A stretch of 64,000 nucleotides of DNA from Runella aurantiaca (GCF_003339505.1 NZ_QPIW01000004.1:248001-312000), one strand, 5' to 3'. Shown: positions 8,654 to 17,848, numbered from the stretch's first letter. Translations and numbers: made by a program. Notes: generated by a model from the letters alone, not told the origin.

Positions 8654-9733
8654 ATGAAAAGATGGAGTAGCCTATTAGGTAGTGCGGCCTTGGTAGCATT
8701 GAGCATGAGCACTCAAGCCCAAGAGAAAGACACTAAGGGTGTCAATCCGCTGTCAGTGCGCGAGATTAACGATGCTGATGTGATGATGAAACGCACACTG
8801 TGGCGCCGGTTGGATTTGCGGGAAAAGCAAAATCAACCTATGTTTTCAGTAGGCAATGAAATCACTAAGTACATCATGGACGCTGTAAAGGCGGGTCTGT
8901 TGGAGGCGTATGTAGATGCCGATATGACCAAAAAAATGACGAGTACAGATTTCAGTAAGGCGCTTCAAATGCCAAATCAAGGGCAGACGTTGACCGAAGA
9001 TGAAATAAAAGCTGGTTTTGGTACTGACAATGCCGCTCAAGGTGGAGATGTTTGGGGGGATGCTGCAAAGAAAGACCCTAAAGCTCCTGCCAAAGCAGAT
9101 GATGGCTGGGGAGCTCCTGCGCCAAAAAAAGAAACACAACCCGTTGACGATGGTTGGGGCGCGCCAGCACCTAAAAAGAAGACAACTACCAAAGGTAAAA
9201 AGGGACAAATTGCCAAGGTTCCTGTAAAGCCCCAAGTAGATTCAACCGAAATCAAACGGAAAATGGCGGAGGAAGCCGCCGCAATTGCCGCTGCTGAAGC
9301 ACAGAAAATGGAAGAAAATCAATTTTTTGCCAAAGATGTTCCGATTCTGGAAATGAAGGAAGATTGGATTTTTGACCGCAAGCGCTCACGTTTGATTTAC
9401 GATATTCAAACCATTACGATTGTATTGCCGTCTGAACTGAACCCTGGTGGAATTGAGAAACCCATTGCTACTTTTAGATACAAAGACTTAGATAAGCTGT
9501 TCCGTAGCGATCCGAAGAAATTTATTTGGTTCAACGAATACAATACTGCTCAGCACAAAAACTTAGCGGATGCGTTTGATCTTCGCCTGTTCAGTGGTCG
9601 TATTATCAAAACGTCAAATCCTAAAGACCAAGACCTCATTACCATTTATGGTGGTGAAAAAGAAGCGCTTTGGAAATCTATTCAACTTGAAAATGAGTTG
9701 ATGGAATTAGAGCACGGTTTGTGGGAATATTAA
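8654..9733 (+). CDS. gldN: T9SS ring protein GldN/PorN
   Basis: GldN (PorN) is the periplasmic partner of the lipoprotein GldK in the T9SS ring. The 359-aa product has a signal peptide (to about residue 22, TQA-QE). The family's conserved N-terminal part follows (VREINDADVMMKRTLWRRLD, about 36-55). A low-complexity insert at about 135-200 contains a twice-repeated DDGWGAPAPKK unit flanked by Lys/Ala/Pro. The conserved C-terminal domain runs to the end (for example the DWIFDRKRSRLIYDIQTI segment near 237-254). The insert makes it longer than compact GldN proteins. It is the last gene of the block and is followed by a strong terminator. Confidence 0.94.
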   Translation: MKRWSSLLGSAALVALSMSTQAQEKDTKGVNPLSVREINDADVMMKRTLWRRLDLREKQNQPMFSVGNEITKYIMDAVKAGLLEAYVDADMTKKMTSTDFSKALQMPNQGQTLTEDEIKAGFGTDNAAQGGDVWGDAAKKDPKAPAKADDGWGAPAPKKETQPVDDGWGAPAPKKKTTTKGKKGQIAKVPVKPQVDSTEIKRKMAEEAAAIAAAEAQKMEENQFFAKDVPILEMKEDWIFDRKRSRLIYDIQTITIVLPSELNPGGIEKPIATFRYKDLDKLFRSDPKKFIWFNEYNTAQHKNLADAFDLRLFSGRIIKTSNPKDQDLITIYGGEKEALWKSIQLENELMELEHGLWEY

Positions 9734-9753
9734 TGATTACAATTATTGTATCA

Positions 9754-9787
9754 TAAAAAAAAGCGGTCACTATGGCCGCTTTTTTTG
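9754..9787. terminator. Bidirectional terminator between gldN and glycosyltransferase
   Basis: AGCGGTC (9762-9768) pairs with GGCCGCT (9774-9780, one G-U) around ACTAT. An A-run lies on the left and a T-run on the right, so it can stop both converging transcripts. Confidence 0.88.
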
Positions 9788-9794
9788 TGCTTTT

Positions 9795-10805
9795 TTAGGT
9801 AGGATACTCAACGGCAGCACCCGTTTCGCGGTGAGTTTTGGGTTCAAGTAACCGTTTTGCCCCCTCCTGCGCGAAGCCGAATCCATAGCCAAAGAGCTGT
9901 ACAAATGCCGCGATAATGCTCAGGAAGCCCACTTCCAGACTTTTTGATTGTCGAGTGGCGTCGATAAACAGCAGAATGATATAAATTGCTAAAAAAGTAA
10001 TTCCTGCCTGAAACAACAAAGGGTGAATCAACCACAATAAGGGAAAACTGAGGCAACCAAGGGTAAACAGAAAAGGAAAGGTGTGAACTAATTTGAGTTC
10101 ATCTGGATAAAAGCGGGCTATATTGATTCGCGCACGTCCAAAGAAGCGAAGCTGCCGAAAGAAAGCCCCGAAACCAGTGCGTCGTTTGTGATAAATGAAT
10201 GCTTCTGGAATCAACGATGACTTGAAGCCCATTCGGAGAGCGGTGATGCTAAAAATAATATCTTCGCCCATTCGGCTGATTTGAAATCCGCCCGTACGTT
10301 CCCACACTTTGCGAGAAATACCCATATTGAAACTGCGGGGGTGGAAAGTGCCGCCTAAATTACTTTTTTTACCCCTAATGCCGCCCGTTGTAAAGAGAGA
10401 AGTCATCGAATAACTGATGGCTTTCTGAATAGGAGTGAAACTCGGATGGTCGGTGTCGGGACCGCCGTATAAATCTACGTAATCTGTATTCAGTCGGTGG
10501 TCAACAATGCTTAAATAGTCATGCTCTATCAGTGCATCGGAGTCAAGAATAACAAAATAATCGCCTTTGGCCCGTTCAAATCCATAGTTTCGGGCAAAGC
10601 CTTGGCCTCCATTTTCCTTGTAGAAGTAGTGAATATCCAGTTGTTGACTAAAGGTTTGGACAACCTCCTCACATTTGATTCGGGAGCCATCTTCAATAAT
10701 GATGACTTCGAAATGGGTAAAAGTTTGTTTTACCAGACACGTCAACAACTCGGTCAGTTCGTCGGGCCGATTATAAACGGGGATAATAATACTGTATTTA
10801 CGCAT
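9795..10805 (-). CDS. Family 2 glycosyltransferase, membrane-anchored
   Basis: This 336-aa protein opens with the GT-A family 2 pattern (YSIIIPVYNRP at residues 4-14). It contains a DSD metal/nucleotide-sugar motif in VILDSDALIE (Asp88, Asp90) and an MGEDIIFS segment in the acceptor region. The C-terminal 90 residues contain two or three hydrophobic helices. It probably transfers a sugar to a lipid-linked or cell-surface glycan on the cytoplasmic face of the membrane; donor and acceptor cannot be read. I start at the ATG at 10805, immediately before the catalytic fold; the longer frame from 10856 would overlap the promoter region of the divergent radC. Confidence 0.86.
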   Translation of the reverse strand: MRKYSIIIPVYNRPDELTELLTCLVKQTFTHFEVIIIEDGSRIKCEEVVQTFSQQLDIHYFYKENGGQGFARNYGFERAKGDYFVILDSDALIEHDYLSIVDHRLNTDYVDLYGGPDTDHPSFTPIQKAISYSMTSLFTTGGIRGKKSNLGGTFHPRSFNMGISRKVWERTGGFQISRMGEDIIFSITALRMGFKSSLIPEAFIYHKRRTGFGAFFRQLRFFGRARINIARFYPDELKLVHTFPFLFTLGCLSFPLLWLIHPLLFQAGITFLAIYIILLFIDATRQSKSLEVGFLSIIAAFVQLFGYGFGFAQEGAKRLLEPKTHRETGAAVEYPT

Positions 10806-10812
10806 GACTCGC

Positions 10813-10842
10813 TTTGATTTCACTGGCAAGTTAGTATTTTTA
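10813..10842 (+). promoter_or_regulatory. Possible radC promoter
   Basis: TTTG (10813-10816) and TATTTTTA (10835-10842, one mismatch to TAnnTTTG) are separated by 18 bp. The predicted start of transcription near 10849 is about 20 nt before the radC ATG at 10870. Confidence 0.4.
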
Positions 10843-10869
10843 CCACGAACGACCACCTATGACCTCTTC

Positions 10870-11574
10870 ATGACTGAAAACGACTACACTTCATCACGAA
10901 AAATACTGAGTTGGGCGGAGGAAGACCGTCCCCGTGAAAAATTGCTTTTGAAAGGGAAAGCCGCGCTGACAGATGCCGAATTGATTGCTATTTTGATTGG
11001 TTCAGGCACCGTTGAACTATCGGCGGTAGATTTGGCAAAGGTAATTCTCCAAAAGGCTTCCAATAATCTGAACGAATTGGCCAAGTTGACCACCAAAGAT
11101 TTAATGAAAATCAAGGGGATAGGCGAAGCAAAAGCCATTACGATTATTGCCGCATTGGAACTGGGAAGACGGCGTAAAGAAAGTGAAATTGTGCGAAAAC
11201 CGCGTATTACGTGCTCAAAAGACGGGTACGAACAAATTCGTCCTTATCTGTTGGACTTGCCCCACGAAGAATTTTGGTTGTTGTTGCTCAATCGGGCCAA
11301 TGAGGTCATTCGTCCCGTTCAAATCAGTCAAGGAGGGGTATCGGGTACGGTAGCCGACCCGAAAATGATATTTAAAGTGGCCGTTGAACATTTAGCCAGT
11401 GCTATTATTTTGGCGCACAATCATCCCTCGGGCAACCTCAAACCTAGTGAGGCTGATAAAGACCTTACACGTCGCCTTGCGGCGGCGGGAAAACTGCTTG
11501 AAATCCCTGTTTTAGACCATATTATCTTTACGGATGGCGGTTACCTGAGTTTTGCCGACGAAGGATTGCTTTAA
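10870..11574 (+). CDS. radC: RadC family JAMM-domain protein
   Basis: RadC proteins carry an N-terminal helix-hairpin-helix segment (here about residues 72-90, with the IKGIGEAKA loop) and a C-terminal JAB1/MPN metalloprotease-like domain. The metal motif is intact: HNHPSGNLKPSEAD gives His183, His185 and Asp196. The family is annotated as DNA-repair protein but its true role is unsettled; it is often linked to recombination and mobile DNA. The product is 234 aa from the ATG at 10870, the usual length. The earlier ATG at 10804 would add 22 residues and overlap the divergent glycosyltransferase start. Confidence 0.93.
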   Translation: MTENDYTSSRKILSWAEEDRPREKLLLKGKAALTDAELIAILIGSGTVELSAVDLAKVILQKASNNLNELAKLTTKDLMKIKGIGEAKAITIIAALELGRRRKESEIVRKPRITCSKDGYEQIRPYLLDLPHEEFWLLLLNRANEVIRPVQISQGGVSGTVADPKMIFKVAVEHLASAIILAHNHPSGNLKPSEADKDLTRRLAAAGKLLEIPVLDHIIFTDGGYLSFADEGLL

Positions 11575-11622
11575 AATGAGATAACTCAATTTCGTAACCA
11601 CCCAACCTTTAGTTTTTAATCC

Positions 11623-12948
11623 ATGTCTCACCAACTTAAAAAACAAATTACGCTCTTCAGCCTGACCATGATTGCGGTTGGGTCGAGCATTGGCTCGGGA
11701 ATATTCCGGGCACCTTCTGAAATCGCGGGCTACTTGCCCACCACAGGCTGGATGCTGGGCGTATGGGTAGCGGGAGGGGTGGTGGCGTTGTGCGGGGCAC
11801 TCACTTTCGCCGAAATTGCTTCGATTTTTCCCAAAGCAGGCGGTTTTTACGTGTTTTTAAAGGAAGCATTTGGCGAGCTTCCTGCGTTTTTATACAGTTG
11901 GTCCATGCTTTTGGTGATCAATACGGGTTCGTTGGCGGCGCTCACGTTGGTTTTTACTTCGTACCTGAATGAACTGATTCCGATGCCAGAGAATGTGCAG
12001 CTCGCGGTGGCTGTTTTCACGATTGCGCTCCTCACCATTATGAATGTGCTGGGCGTAAAATGGGGTGGCGTCTTTGCCTCTGTTTTTACATCAGCCAAAT
12101 TGGTGGGTATTGCGGTGGTGGTTATCATTGGGTTTGTGGCGGGAACGTACGCCATTAACATTACAGATTTTACATGGACTTCCAATGCGCAGAATTTACC
12201 GCTTGTATCTTCCTTTGGATTGGCGCTGATTGGGGTTTCTTTTTCGTACGGAGGCTATCAACACGCTACGTTTATCGCGGCCGAAGTCAAAGATGCCAAT
12301 CGACTCGTACCCCGCGCGATGTTGATGGGAATCGGTATCGTATGCTTAGCGTATTTAAGCGTAAATGTTGCCTATTTAAAGCTGCTGCCCATTGAGCGGA
12401 TTGCGGCTTCTACGGGAGTGGCTTCAGAAGCTATTTCTACCGTATGGGGATTGGGCGCTAAATTTATTTCATTTTTGATTGTTTTGTCGGTCTTGGGAAC
12501 CATTGGCATTTATATCCTGACCGCGCCGCGCATTTATTTTGCAATGGCGCAGGATGGATTGTTTTTTAAGCAGTTTGCCGAGATTCATCCCCGTTATCAA
12601 ACACCTTTTTGGGCCATCATTTTTCAGTCTTTCTGGACAATTGTATTGTTGATTTTCTGGAAAACCTTCTCCAATCTCATCACCTATGTGGTGTTTGTAG
12701 ACACTTTCTTTTTCTTCCTTACCGCAGCGGCCATTTTTAAGTTCAGGCAGCGCAAACTAAAACGGAATTACAGCACACTTGCTTATCCAATTACGCCGTT
12801 GATATTCATGGCTTTATCGGCTTTTGTCGTCGTCAACACGCTGATTGAAAAGCCCGAGCAGGCGCTGGCAGGGTTGTTTTTTCTGGGATTGGGGGGAATC
12901 GCCTACGTATATTTTAAATGGAAAAGAGCATTGAACACAAAAAATTAG
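11623..12948 (+). CDS. APC family amino-acid permease
   Basis: This 441-aa inner-membrane transporter of the amino acid-polyamine-organocation superfamily has about 12 hydrophobic helices. The first holds the signature GSSIGSGIFR (about residues 20-29), which lines the substrate site in this family. A conserved FAEIAS segment is in helix 2 and a helix-breaking SYGGYQHATF segment in helix 6. It likely imports or exchanges amino acids; the substrate cannot be told from sequence. The DinB-like gene begins 1 nt after its stop, so the two are co-transcribed. Confidence 0.9.
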   Translation: MSHQLKKQITLFSLTMIAVGSSIGSGIFRAPSEIAGYLPTTGWMLGVWVAGGVVALCGALTFAEIASIFPKAGGFYVFLKEAFGELPAFLYSWSMLLVINTGSLAALTLVFTSYLNELIPMPENVQLAVAVFTIALLTIMNVLGVKWGGVFASVFTSAKLVGIAVVVIIGFVAGTYAINITDFTWTSNAQNLPLVSSFGLALIGVSFSYGGYQHATFIAAEVKDANRLVPRAMLMGIGIVCLAYLSVNVAYLKLLPIERIAASTGVASEAISTVWGLGAKFISFLIVLSVLGTIGIYILTAPRIYFAMAQDGLFFKQFAEIHPRYQTPFWAIIFQSFWTIVLLIFWKTFSNLITYVVFVDTFFFFLTAAAIFKFRQRKLKRNYSTLAYPITPLIFMALSAFVVVNTLIEKPEQALAGLFFLGLGGIAYVYFKWKRALNTKN

Positions 12949-12949
12949 C

Positions 12950-13402
12950 ATGATGATTACACAAACATTGATTGCGCTTTTTGAGCGTGATTTGACCAAA
13001 CTGAAAGAAGAGCTTCTTGCTTATCAAAACGAAGAAACTATCTGGAAAACAGAGGCCCAAATTCCTAATTCGGCGGGAAACCTGACCTTGCATTTGATTG
13101 GTAATTTGAATGCCTTTATTGGGGCCGAAATTGGCAAAACGGACTATGTGAGAAATCGTCCCTTGGAGTTCAGCGACAAAGACGTGCCCCGCCAAAAAAT
13201 GATTGCTGCGTTGGATTCAACGATTGAGGTCATCAAAAATGCCTTATCGACCCTGACCGAAGAGGATTACGCTGCTGAATACCCTTTGGTGGTTTTTAAA
13301 GAAAAAATGTCGACCGAGTATTTTTTAATTCACTTGGCGGTTCATCTGGGCTATCATCTGGGGCAGGTCAACTACCATCGCCGCTTGTTGGACCGTATTT
13401 GA
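12950..13402 (+). CDS. DinB-like four-helix-bundle protein (DUF1572-type)
   Basis: A 150-aa soluble protein of the DinB/YfiT metalloenzyme superfamily. It has candidate metal-binding histidines at His44 (TLHLIGN, helix 2) and at His128 and His132 in the HLAVHLGYHLGQVNYHR stretch. Members are four-helix bundles, some of which are metal-dependent thiol transferases; the substrate is unknown. It follows the permease with a 1-nt gap. A second, similarly built gene lies at 45146-45604 on the other strand; both show an N-terminal region followed by an NSAG motif and a C-terminal H..YH.GQ motif. Confidence 0.82.
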   Translation: MMITQTLIALFERDLTKLKEELLAYQNEETIWKTEAQIPNSAGNLTLHLIGNLNAFIGAEIGKTDYVRNRPLEFSDKDVPRQKMIAALDSTIEVIKNALSTLTEEDYAAEYPLVVFKEKMSTEYFLIHLAVHLGYHLGQVNYHRRLLDRI

Positions 13403-13629
13403 TAGGATGTGCTAATGAATAAGTGGCTCTTTTGAAATGACCGTAGAAATGGCTGCCGATGTTTTATGACAAACTACGTAGTAGTCAGTGAATCAGGGAC
13501 ATGGATAAAATTTGTCAAACTTTCTGTTGAATAAAATATTCTTTGCCTAAAAAAAGCGTTTACAAAAAGTAAAAATTGCATACTTCTAATGTATTTTTAC
13601 ATCTTCCCAATAAGAAATTAAACTATCCT

Positions 13630-14265
13630 ATGAACATGAACCGCAGAGAAGCATTGTCGCGGGTGGCCCTTTTGATGGGGGGTACTCTTTCGGCACCTAC
13701 TTTAATGGCCTTTGGTGAAGGAGCTGCCATGCCCCAAACCGTAGGAGCTGCTTTTAGCTTTACGCCCGCCCAGCAAGCATTGGTTGCAGAAGTAGCCGAA
13801 CATATCATTCCTCGTACTTCGACCCCTGGGGCGAAAGATGCAGGAGTGGGTCCTTTTATTGAGCTGATGTTGAAAGACTGCTACAAAGCGCAGGAACAAC
13901 AAAACTTTTTGGATGGATTAGCAGATTTGGACGCTAAAGCCACCAAAGCCCACGGTAAAAAATTCATGGAAACCACTTCTGCCGAGCAAGTTGCGATTCT
14001 GAAACAAGTGGAGAAAGAAACCACTGAATTGATGAAAAGCGCCAATGTTCAGCAGGTGAAAGTAGGAGATAATGTTGACAAAGAAGTGGTAGATTCCAAA
14101 AAACTCAAAGGAACTCCTTTCTGGCGTTTGGCCAAAGAGCTCACACTGTTTGGTTACTTTACTTCAGAGCAAGGAGCTACCAAAGCCCTTGACTATGTGC
14201 CTATTCCGGGCCGTTATGATGGATGTATTCCGTTGAAAAAAGGCCAAAAGGCGTACGCGTTGTAG
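13630..14265 (+). CDS. Gluconate 2-dehydrogenase subunit 3 family protein (Tat-exported)
   Basis: This small subunit accompanies periplasmic GMC-type sugar dehydrogenases. The 211-aa product begins MNMNRREALSR, a twin-arginine (Tat) signal with a hydrophobic stretch to about residue 25. The mature part contains the family's FTPAQQALVAEVAEHIIPRT segment (about 39-58) and PIPGRYDGC near the end. It stands 37 nt upstream of the GMC oxidoreductase, which has no signal of its own. By analogy with known members, the catalytic subunit is probably folded in the cytoplasm and carried out with this protein. The ATG at 13630 is chosen because the Tat motif must be near the N-terminus; a longer frame starts at 13576. 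Confidence 0.88.
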   Translation: MNMNRREALSRVALLMGGTLSAPTLMAFGEGAAMPQTVGAAFSFTPAQQALVAEVAEHIIPRTSTPGAKDAGVGPFIELMLKDCYKAQEQQNFLDGLADLDAKATKAHGKKFMETTSAEQVAILKQVEKETTELMKSANVQQVKVGDNVDKEVVDSKKLKGTPFWRLAKELTLFGYFTSEQGATKALDYVPIPGRYDGCIPLKKGQKAYAL

Positions 14266-14302
14266 ATAAATTACGTACAAGAATTAAAACAACTAACCTA
14301 AG

Positions 14303-16018
14303 ATGTATCTAAATATTGATGCCCAAAAAGAAATGACCTACGATGCCATCGTTGTGGGGTCAGGAATAAGTGGCGGATGGGCGGCCAAAGAGTTGACCGA
14401 GAAAGGTTTACGCGTGCTGTGTCTGGAGCGGGGGCGTGATGTTAAACACGTAGAAGGCTACGAAACGGCGATGAAAGCTCCTTGGGAACTTGCTCACCGT
14501 GGTCGCCCCGACAATCAGTCGGCGGAAGAATATTGGGCGGGGATTCGGACTGGTTATACAGTCAACGAAGAACACCGTTACCTTTTTGAAAACGACAGCA
14601 AAAATCCTTATTTGGAGACCCGTCCGTTTGACTGGATTCGGGCATACCATACGGGTGGACGTTCTCTGTTGTGGGGGCGTCAGAGCTACCGTTGGAATGA
14701 AGAAGATTTTATGGCCAATGCCAAAGAAGGAATTTCGATTGATTGGCCTATTCGATATAAAGACCTTGCGCCGTGGTACGATTACGTAGAGCGTTTTGCG
14801 GGTATCAGCGGGTCAAAAGACGGGCTTGATGTGTTGCCTGATGGTCAATTTCAGCCTGCTATGGAGCTGAATTGCCTCGAAAAGCACGTTAAGTCAGAAG
14901 TAATGCGGAAAATGGGCCGCACTCTGACCATTGGACGGGTAGCGCACCTGACCAAACCACAGAGTATTCATACGGCATTGGGCCGGGCGGCGTGTCAATA
15001 CCGCAATATGTGTATGCGCGGCTGTCCGTTTGGAGCGTATTTCAGCACCCAAGCGGCTACTTTGCCAGCGGCGATGAAGACCAAACGGTTGACTTTGGCC
15101 AACGACAAAATCGTGTCGGAAGTATTGTACGATGAGAAGAAAGGCCGGGCTACTGGCGTGCGGACCATCGACCAAAACACGTTGGAAGTGAAGGATTATT
15201 TTGCAAAAATTATCTTCCTCAACGCTTCGGCAATTCCATCGGCGTCGATTTTGATGAACTCTAAGTCAAGCCGTTTTCCAAATGGATTGGGCAATGAGAG
15301 TGACCAATTGGGGCGCAATATCATGGACCATCACTTGGGCGTTGGTGCTTCAGGTACCTACGACGGTTTTGAAGATCAATACTATTTTGGCCGCCGTGCC
15401 AACGGGGTGTACATCCCGCGTTATCGCAACTGGGGCAAAGACAAGCGTGATTATGTGCGTGGATTTGGCTATCAAGGTGGCGCAAGCCGTAGCAGCTGGG
15501 GACGCGGCGTAGGCATGGAAGGCTTTGGGGCGGCGTTTAAAGAAGAAATGACGGAAGTAGGAGGTTGGAACATGGGAATCGGTGGCTTTGGTGAAGTTTT
15601 GCCAAACGAAAGCAACCGCTTTACCCTTCACCCCACCAAGAAAGACAAATGGGGAATGCCGTTGGTGGTGTTTGATGCAGGTTACGGCGAAAACGAGCGT
15701 AAAATGCGAATAGACATGAAAAACGACGCGGCTGAAATGCTCGAAGCAGCAGGTTTTAAGAACATCAATGCGTACGATAACACCAAATCAAATTTGGGAA
15801 TCGGTATCCACGAAATGGGTACAGCACGGATGGGTAAAGATCCCAAAACGTCGGTGCTGAATGCGCGTAATCAGGTCCATGCGTGTAAAAATGTCTTTAT
15901 GACCGATGGCGCTGCCATGACCTCGGCGTCGTGTGTCAACCCCTCGTTGACCTACATGGCGCTCACGGCCCGTGCAGCGGCGTTTGCGGTCGATGAATTG
16001 AAGAAGAAGAACCTGTAA
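14303..16018 (+). CDS. GMC family FAD oxidoreductase
   Basis: This 571-aa flavoprotein of the glucose-methanol-choline family oxidises an alcohol or sugar hydroxyl. The FAD-binding motif is GSGISGG (Gly19, Gly21, Gly24) with Glu42 ending the second strand. The catalytic pair is visible as His503 (GIHEMGT) and Asn546 (CVNPSLT). A Cys-rich stretch (about residues 229-246, CQYRNMCMRGCPFGAYF) is typical of the gluconate/glucoside dehydrogenase branch. With the Tat-signalled small subunit upstream it likely forms a periplasmic sugar dehydrogenase, possibly making 2-keto or 3-keto sugars; the substrate is not known. A strong terminator follows. Confidence 0.92.
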   Translation: MYLNIDAQKEMTYDAIVVGSGISGGWAAKELTEKGLRVLCLERGRDVKHVEGYETAMKAPWELAHRGRPDNQSAEEYWAGIRTGYTVNEEHRYLFENDSKNPYLETRPFDWIRAYHTGGRSLLWGRQSYRWNEEDFMANAKEGISIDWPIRYKDLAPWYDYVERFAGISGSKDGLDVLPDGQFQPAMELNCLEKHVKSEVMRKMGRTLTIGRVAHLTKPQSIHTALGRAACQYRNMCMRGCPFGAYFSTQAATLPAAMKTKRLTLANDKIVSEVLYDEKKGRATGVRTIDQNTLEVKDYFAKIIFLNASAIPSASILMNSKSSRFPNGLGNESDQLGRNIMDHHLGVGASGTYDGFEDQYYFGRRANGVYIPRYRNWGKDKRDYVRGFGYQGGASRSSWGRGVGMEGFGAAFKEEMTEVGGWNMGIGGFGEVLPNESNRFTLHPTKKDKWGMPLVVFDAGYGENERKMRIDMKNDAAEMLEAAGFKNINAYDNTKSNLGIGIHEMGTARMGKDPKTSVLNARNQVHACKNVFMTDGAAMTSASCVNPSLTYMALTARAAAFAVDELKKKNL

Positions 16019-16059
16019 CCAGTCGACAAAGTGCGTTTACAGAAGTAGAAATAGTGTGC

Positions 16060-16093
16060 AGGAGGCGGTAGCAATACCGCCTCCTATTTTTTT
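16060..16093 (+). terminator. Strong terminator after the GMC oxidoreductase
   Basis: A perfect 11-bp stem (16060-16070 with 16075-16085) is closed by a GCAA tetraloop and followed by a T-tract to 16093. Confidence 0.92.
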
Positions 16094-16095
16094 GG

Positions 16096-16581
16096 CTAAG
16101 ATTTGTGGCCGATGCTCTCTAAAATTTTAATCGCTTCTTTTTCGGCTTCCTCGTCTTTGTCATCAAATGTAATGGAAATGAAAAAATTGGTACGGCTTTT
16201 TAAGTCAACAATTCCCGCAAACATGATGCGGTCGCCATCCTTAAAGCCTTCTACGTAATAACCCGCAAAATCATCGTTTTCAAACGTGCCTTCGTCGTCC
16301 ACTTCGGTGAGTTTGAGGGTTTTGGCGGCGGCAATGGTGGCGTCGTCAATGTCGGCCGCACTGATGGCTTTTTGGTTCCAGATGTACATGAAAAGTTCCA
16401 TGCCTTCACCCGCCATTTCAAATTCATTTTTTGTATCCTTTGTTATTTTGAAATCGTTGGGTACCGTTATTTCGATGTTGTAATCATCCCAATAATAGGT
16501 CTTGTCGACATTGGGCGTAAAGGAGGCTAAAGAAAACAGCATCAAAGCAGATGCAATAACGAAGCGTAGGGAGTTTTTCAT
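16096..16581 (-). CDS. Hypothetical secreted protein
   Basis: A 161-aa product of unknown family. It has an N-terminal signal peptide (about residues 1-22, basic start, then a hydrophobic run ending in SLASF). The acidic mature domain (many Asp and Glu) contains YNIEITVPNDF early and a KSRTNFFISITF strand late. The alternating pattern suggests a small alpha/beta fold resembling PsbP/DcrB-like secreted proteins, but I cannot confirm this. Convergent with the GMC gene, it stands alone with no obvious partner. Confidence 0.6.
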   Translation of the reverse strand: MKNSLRFVIASALMLFSLASFTPNVDKTYYWDDYNIEITVPNDFKITKDTKNEFEMAGEGMELFMYIWNQKAISAADIDDATIAAAKTLKLTEVDDEGTFENDDFAGYYVEGFKDGDRIMFAGIVDLKSRTNFFISITFDDKDEEAEKEAIKILESIGHKS

Positions 16582-16921
16582 TTGATTTATTGATTTGAGT
16601 TTAGATAAAGGGTAAGCGGCTTGAAAAATAGAAATAACGCTGATTCGGGATGAATCAATTGGTTTATGCTCTGTGTATCAGAGAATTATAAAAAAGGTGT
16701 GTGGAGAAAAACTTGTTAAGAGAAGTGTGCGGAAGAAATCGAGGCAAAGAGGCCTATTGGTTATGTTAAATTAGCTTTTCAAGTTGATTATGTCAAATTG
16801 AATCGAAAAAAAATATCGTTAAAACCCTGTTTATGCCTCAGTTTGCATTTTCGAAGATTCCGACTGAAATTTGACAATTCTGCAATGATAATACCTGCAC
16901 ATATTTAACTTTATAAAGCGA
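16582..16921. other. Non-coding gap upstream of the LysR gene
   Basis: These 340 bases separate two divergent genes. The stretch is A/T-rich and has frequent stops in all frames. I see no convincing promoter, RNA or small gene beyond the expected upstream region of the LysR gene. Confidence 0.5.
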
Positions 16922-17818
16922 GTGCTTTCGATTCGGCATCAAATTTTCATTCAAGTTGCTTTGCATTTGAGTTTTTCAAAAGCGAGCGAGATTCTGTTTA
17001 TTAGCCAACCAGCCGTTAGTAAACATATAAAAAACCTTGAATATGAATACAAAATGGCGCTATTTGAGCGTAAAGGGACGCAAATTTCACTAACTCCCGC
17101 CGGAGAAGTACTGCTCAAGAATTTACTGCAAGCCAAAGAGATTCAGGAAAATCTTGTGTTTGAAATGAGTGCACTTCAAAATGAAGCTGATGCCAACGGA
17201 CAATTGCGTTTGGGCGCGAGTACTACTGTTGCCTTATACGTACTTCCTAAAATTTTATCGGCGTTTCATCGGGCGTATCCCAACATTGAAATCAGTCTTA
17301 TGAACCGCAATTCAACCAATATCCTGAAAGCCCTCATTGGCCGTGATATTGACTTAGGGATTATTGAGGGCAATAAAAGTTACAGCGAGGTAGAGTATTC
17401 CCCTTTTTTAGTCGATGAAATTATCCCGATATGTTCTTCTTTAAGCGATTGGAAAAACCAATCTCCTCTGCCCATCCAAAAACTTAAGGAAGTTCCGATA
17501 GTGTTGAGAGAATACGGCTCAGGTACACTGGCAACACTGACACAATCGCTGCTTAAACATGATATTCGGATAACGGATTTGAAAGTAAAAGTACGTTTGG
17601 GAGGGACTGAAGCACTTAAAAATTTCCTGTTGCAAGATACGGGTTTAGGTTTTTTACCTGAGCGCTCAGTGAAAAAAGAACTGGAAACTGGTGAGCTATA
17701 TAGGGTAGAAATTGCAGGGTTAAAAATGGAGCGAGACTTTTCTTTTATCCAGCGGCAGGGAGAGGATAATCACAAACTACGTACTATTTTTCGGCGTTTT
17801 GCTCAACAAAATGTATAA
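16922..17818 (+). CDS. LysR family transcriptional regulator
   Basis: This 298-aa DNA-binding regulator has an N-terminal winged helix-turn-helix (about residues 5-62, with ALHLSFSKASEIL and SQPAVSKHIKNLE) and a C-terminal periplasmic-binding-protein-like effector domain from about 90. The start is GTG at 16922; no in-frame ATG precedes the HTH. It is 81 nt upstream of the threonine-synthase gene on the same strand. The gap between them holds a near-perfect 10+3+10 inverted repeat and a consensus promoter, so that gene is its most likely target. The inducer is unknown; an amino acid or threonine precursor would be a reasonable guess. Confidence 0.9.
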   Translation: MLSIRHQIFIQVALHLSFSKASEILFISQPAVSKHIKNLEYEYKMALFERKGTQISLTPAGEVLLKNLLQAKEIQENLVFEMSALQNEADANGQLRLGASTTVALYVLPKILSAFHRAYPNIEISLMNRNSTNILKALIGRDIDLGIIEGNKSYSEVEYSPFLVDEIIPICSSLSDWKNQSPLPIQKLKEVPIVLREYGSGTLATLTQSLLKHDIRITDLKVKVRLGGTEALKNFLLQDTGLGFLPERSVKKELETGELYRVEIAGLKMERDFSFIQRQGEDNHKLRTIFRRFAQQNV

Positions 17819-17820
17819 CT

Positions 17821-17843
17821 TTTAGCTATATTATATAGTTAAA
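17821..17843 (+). promoter_or_regulatory. Candidate LysR operator
   Basis: TTTAGCTATA-TTA-TATAGTTAAA is an inverted repeat with 9 of 10 matching pairs, starting 2 nt after the LysR stop. Its centre is about 55 bp upstream of the predicted start of transcription of the next gene, a usual position for a LysR recognition site. Confidence 0.55.
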
Positions 17844-17848
17844 TATGA

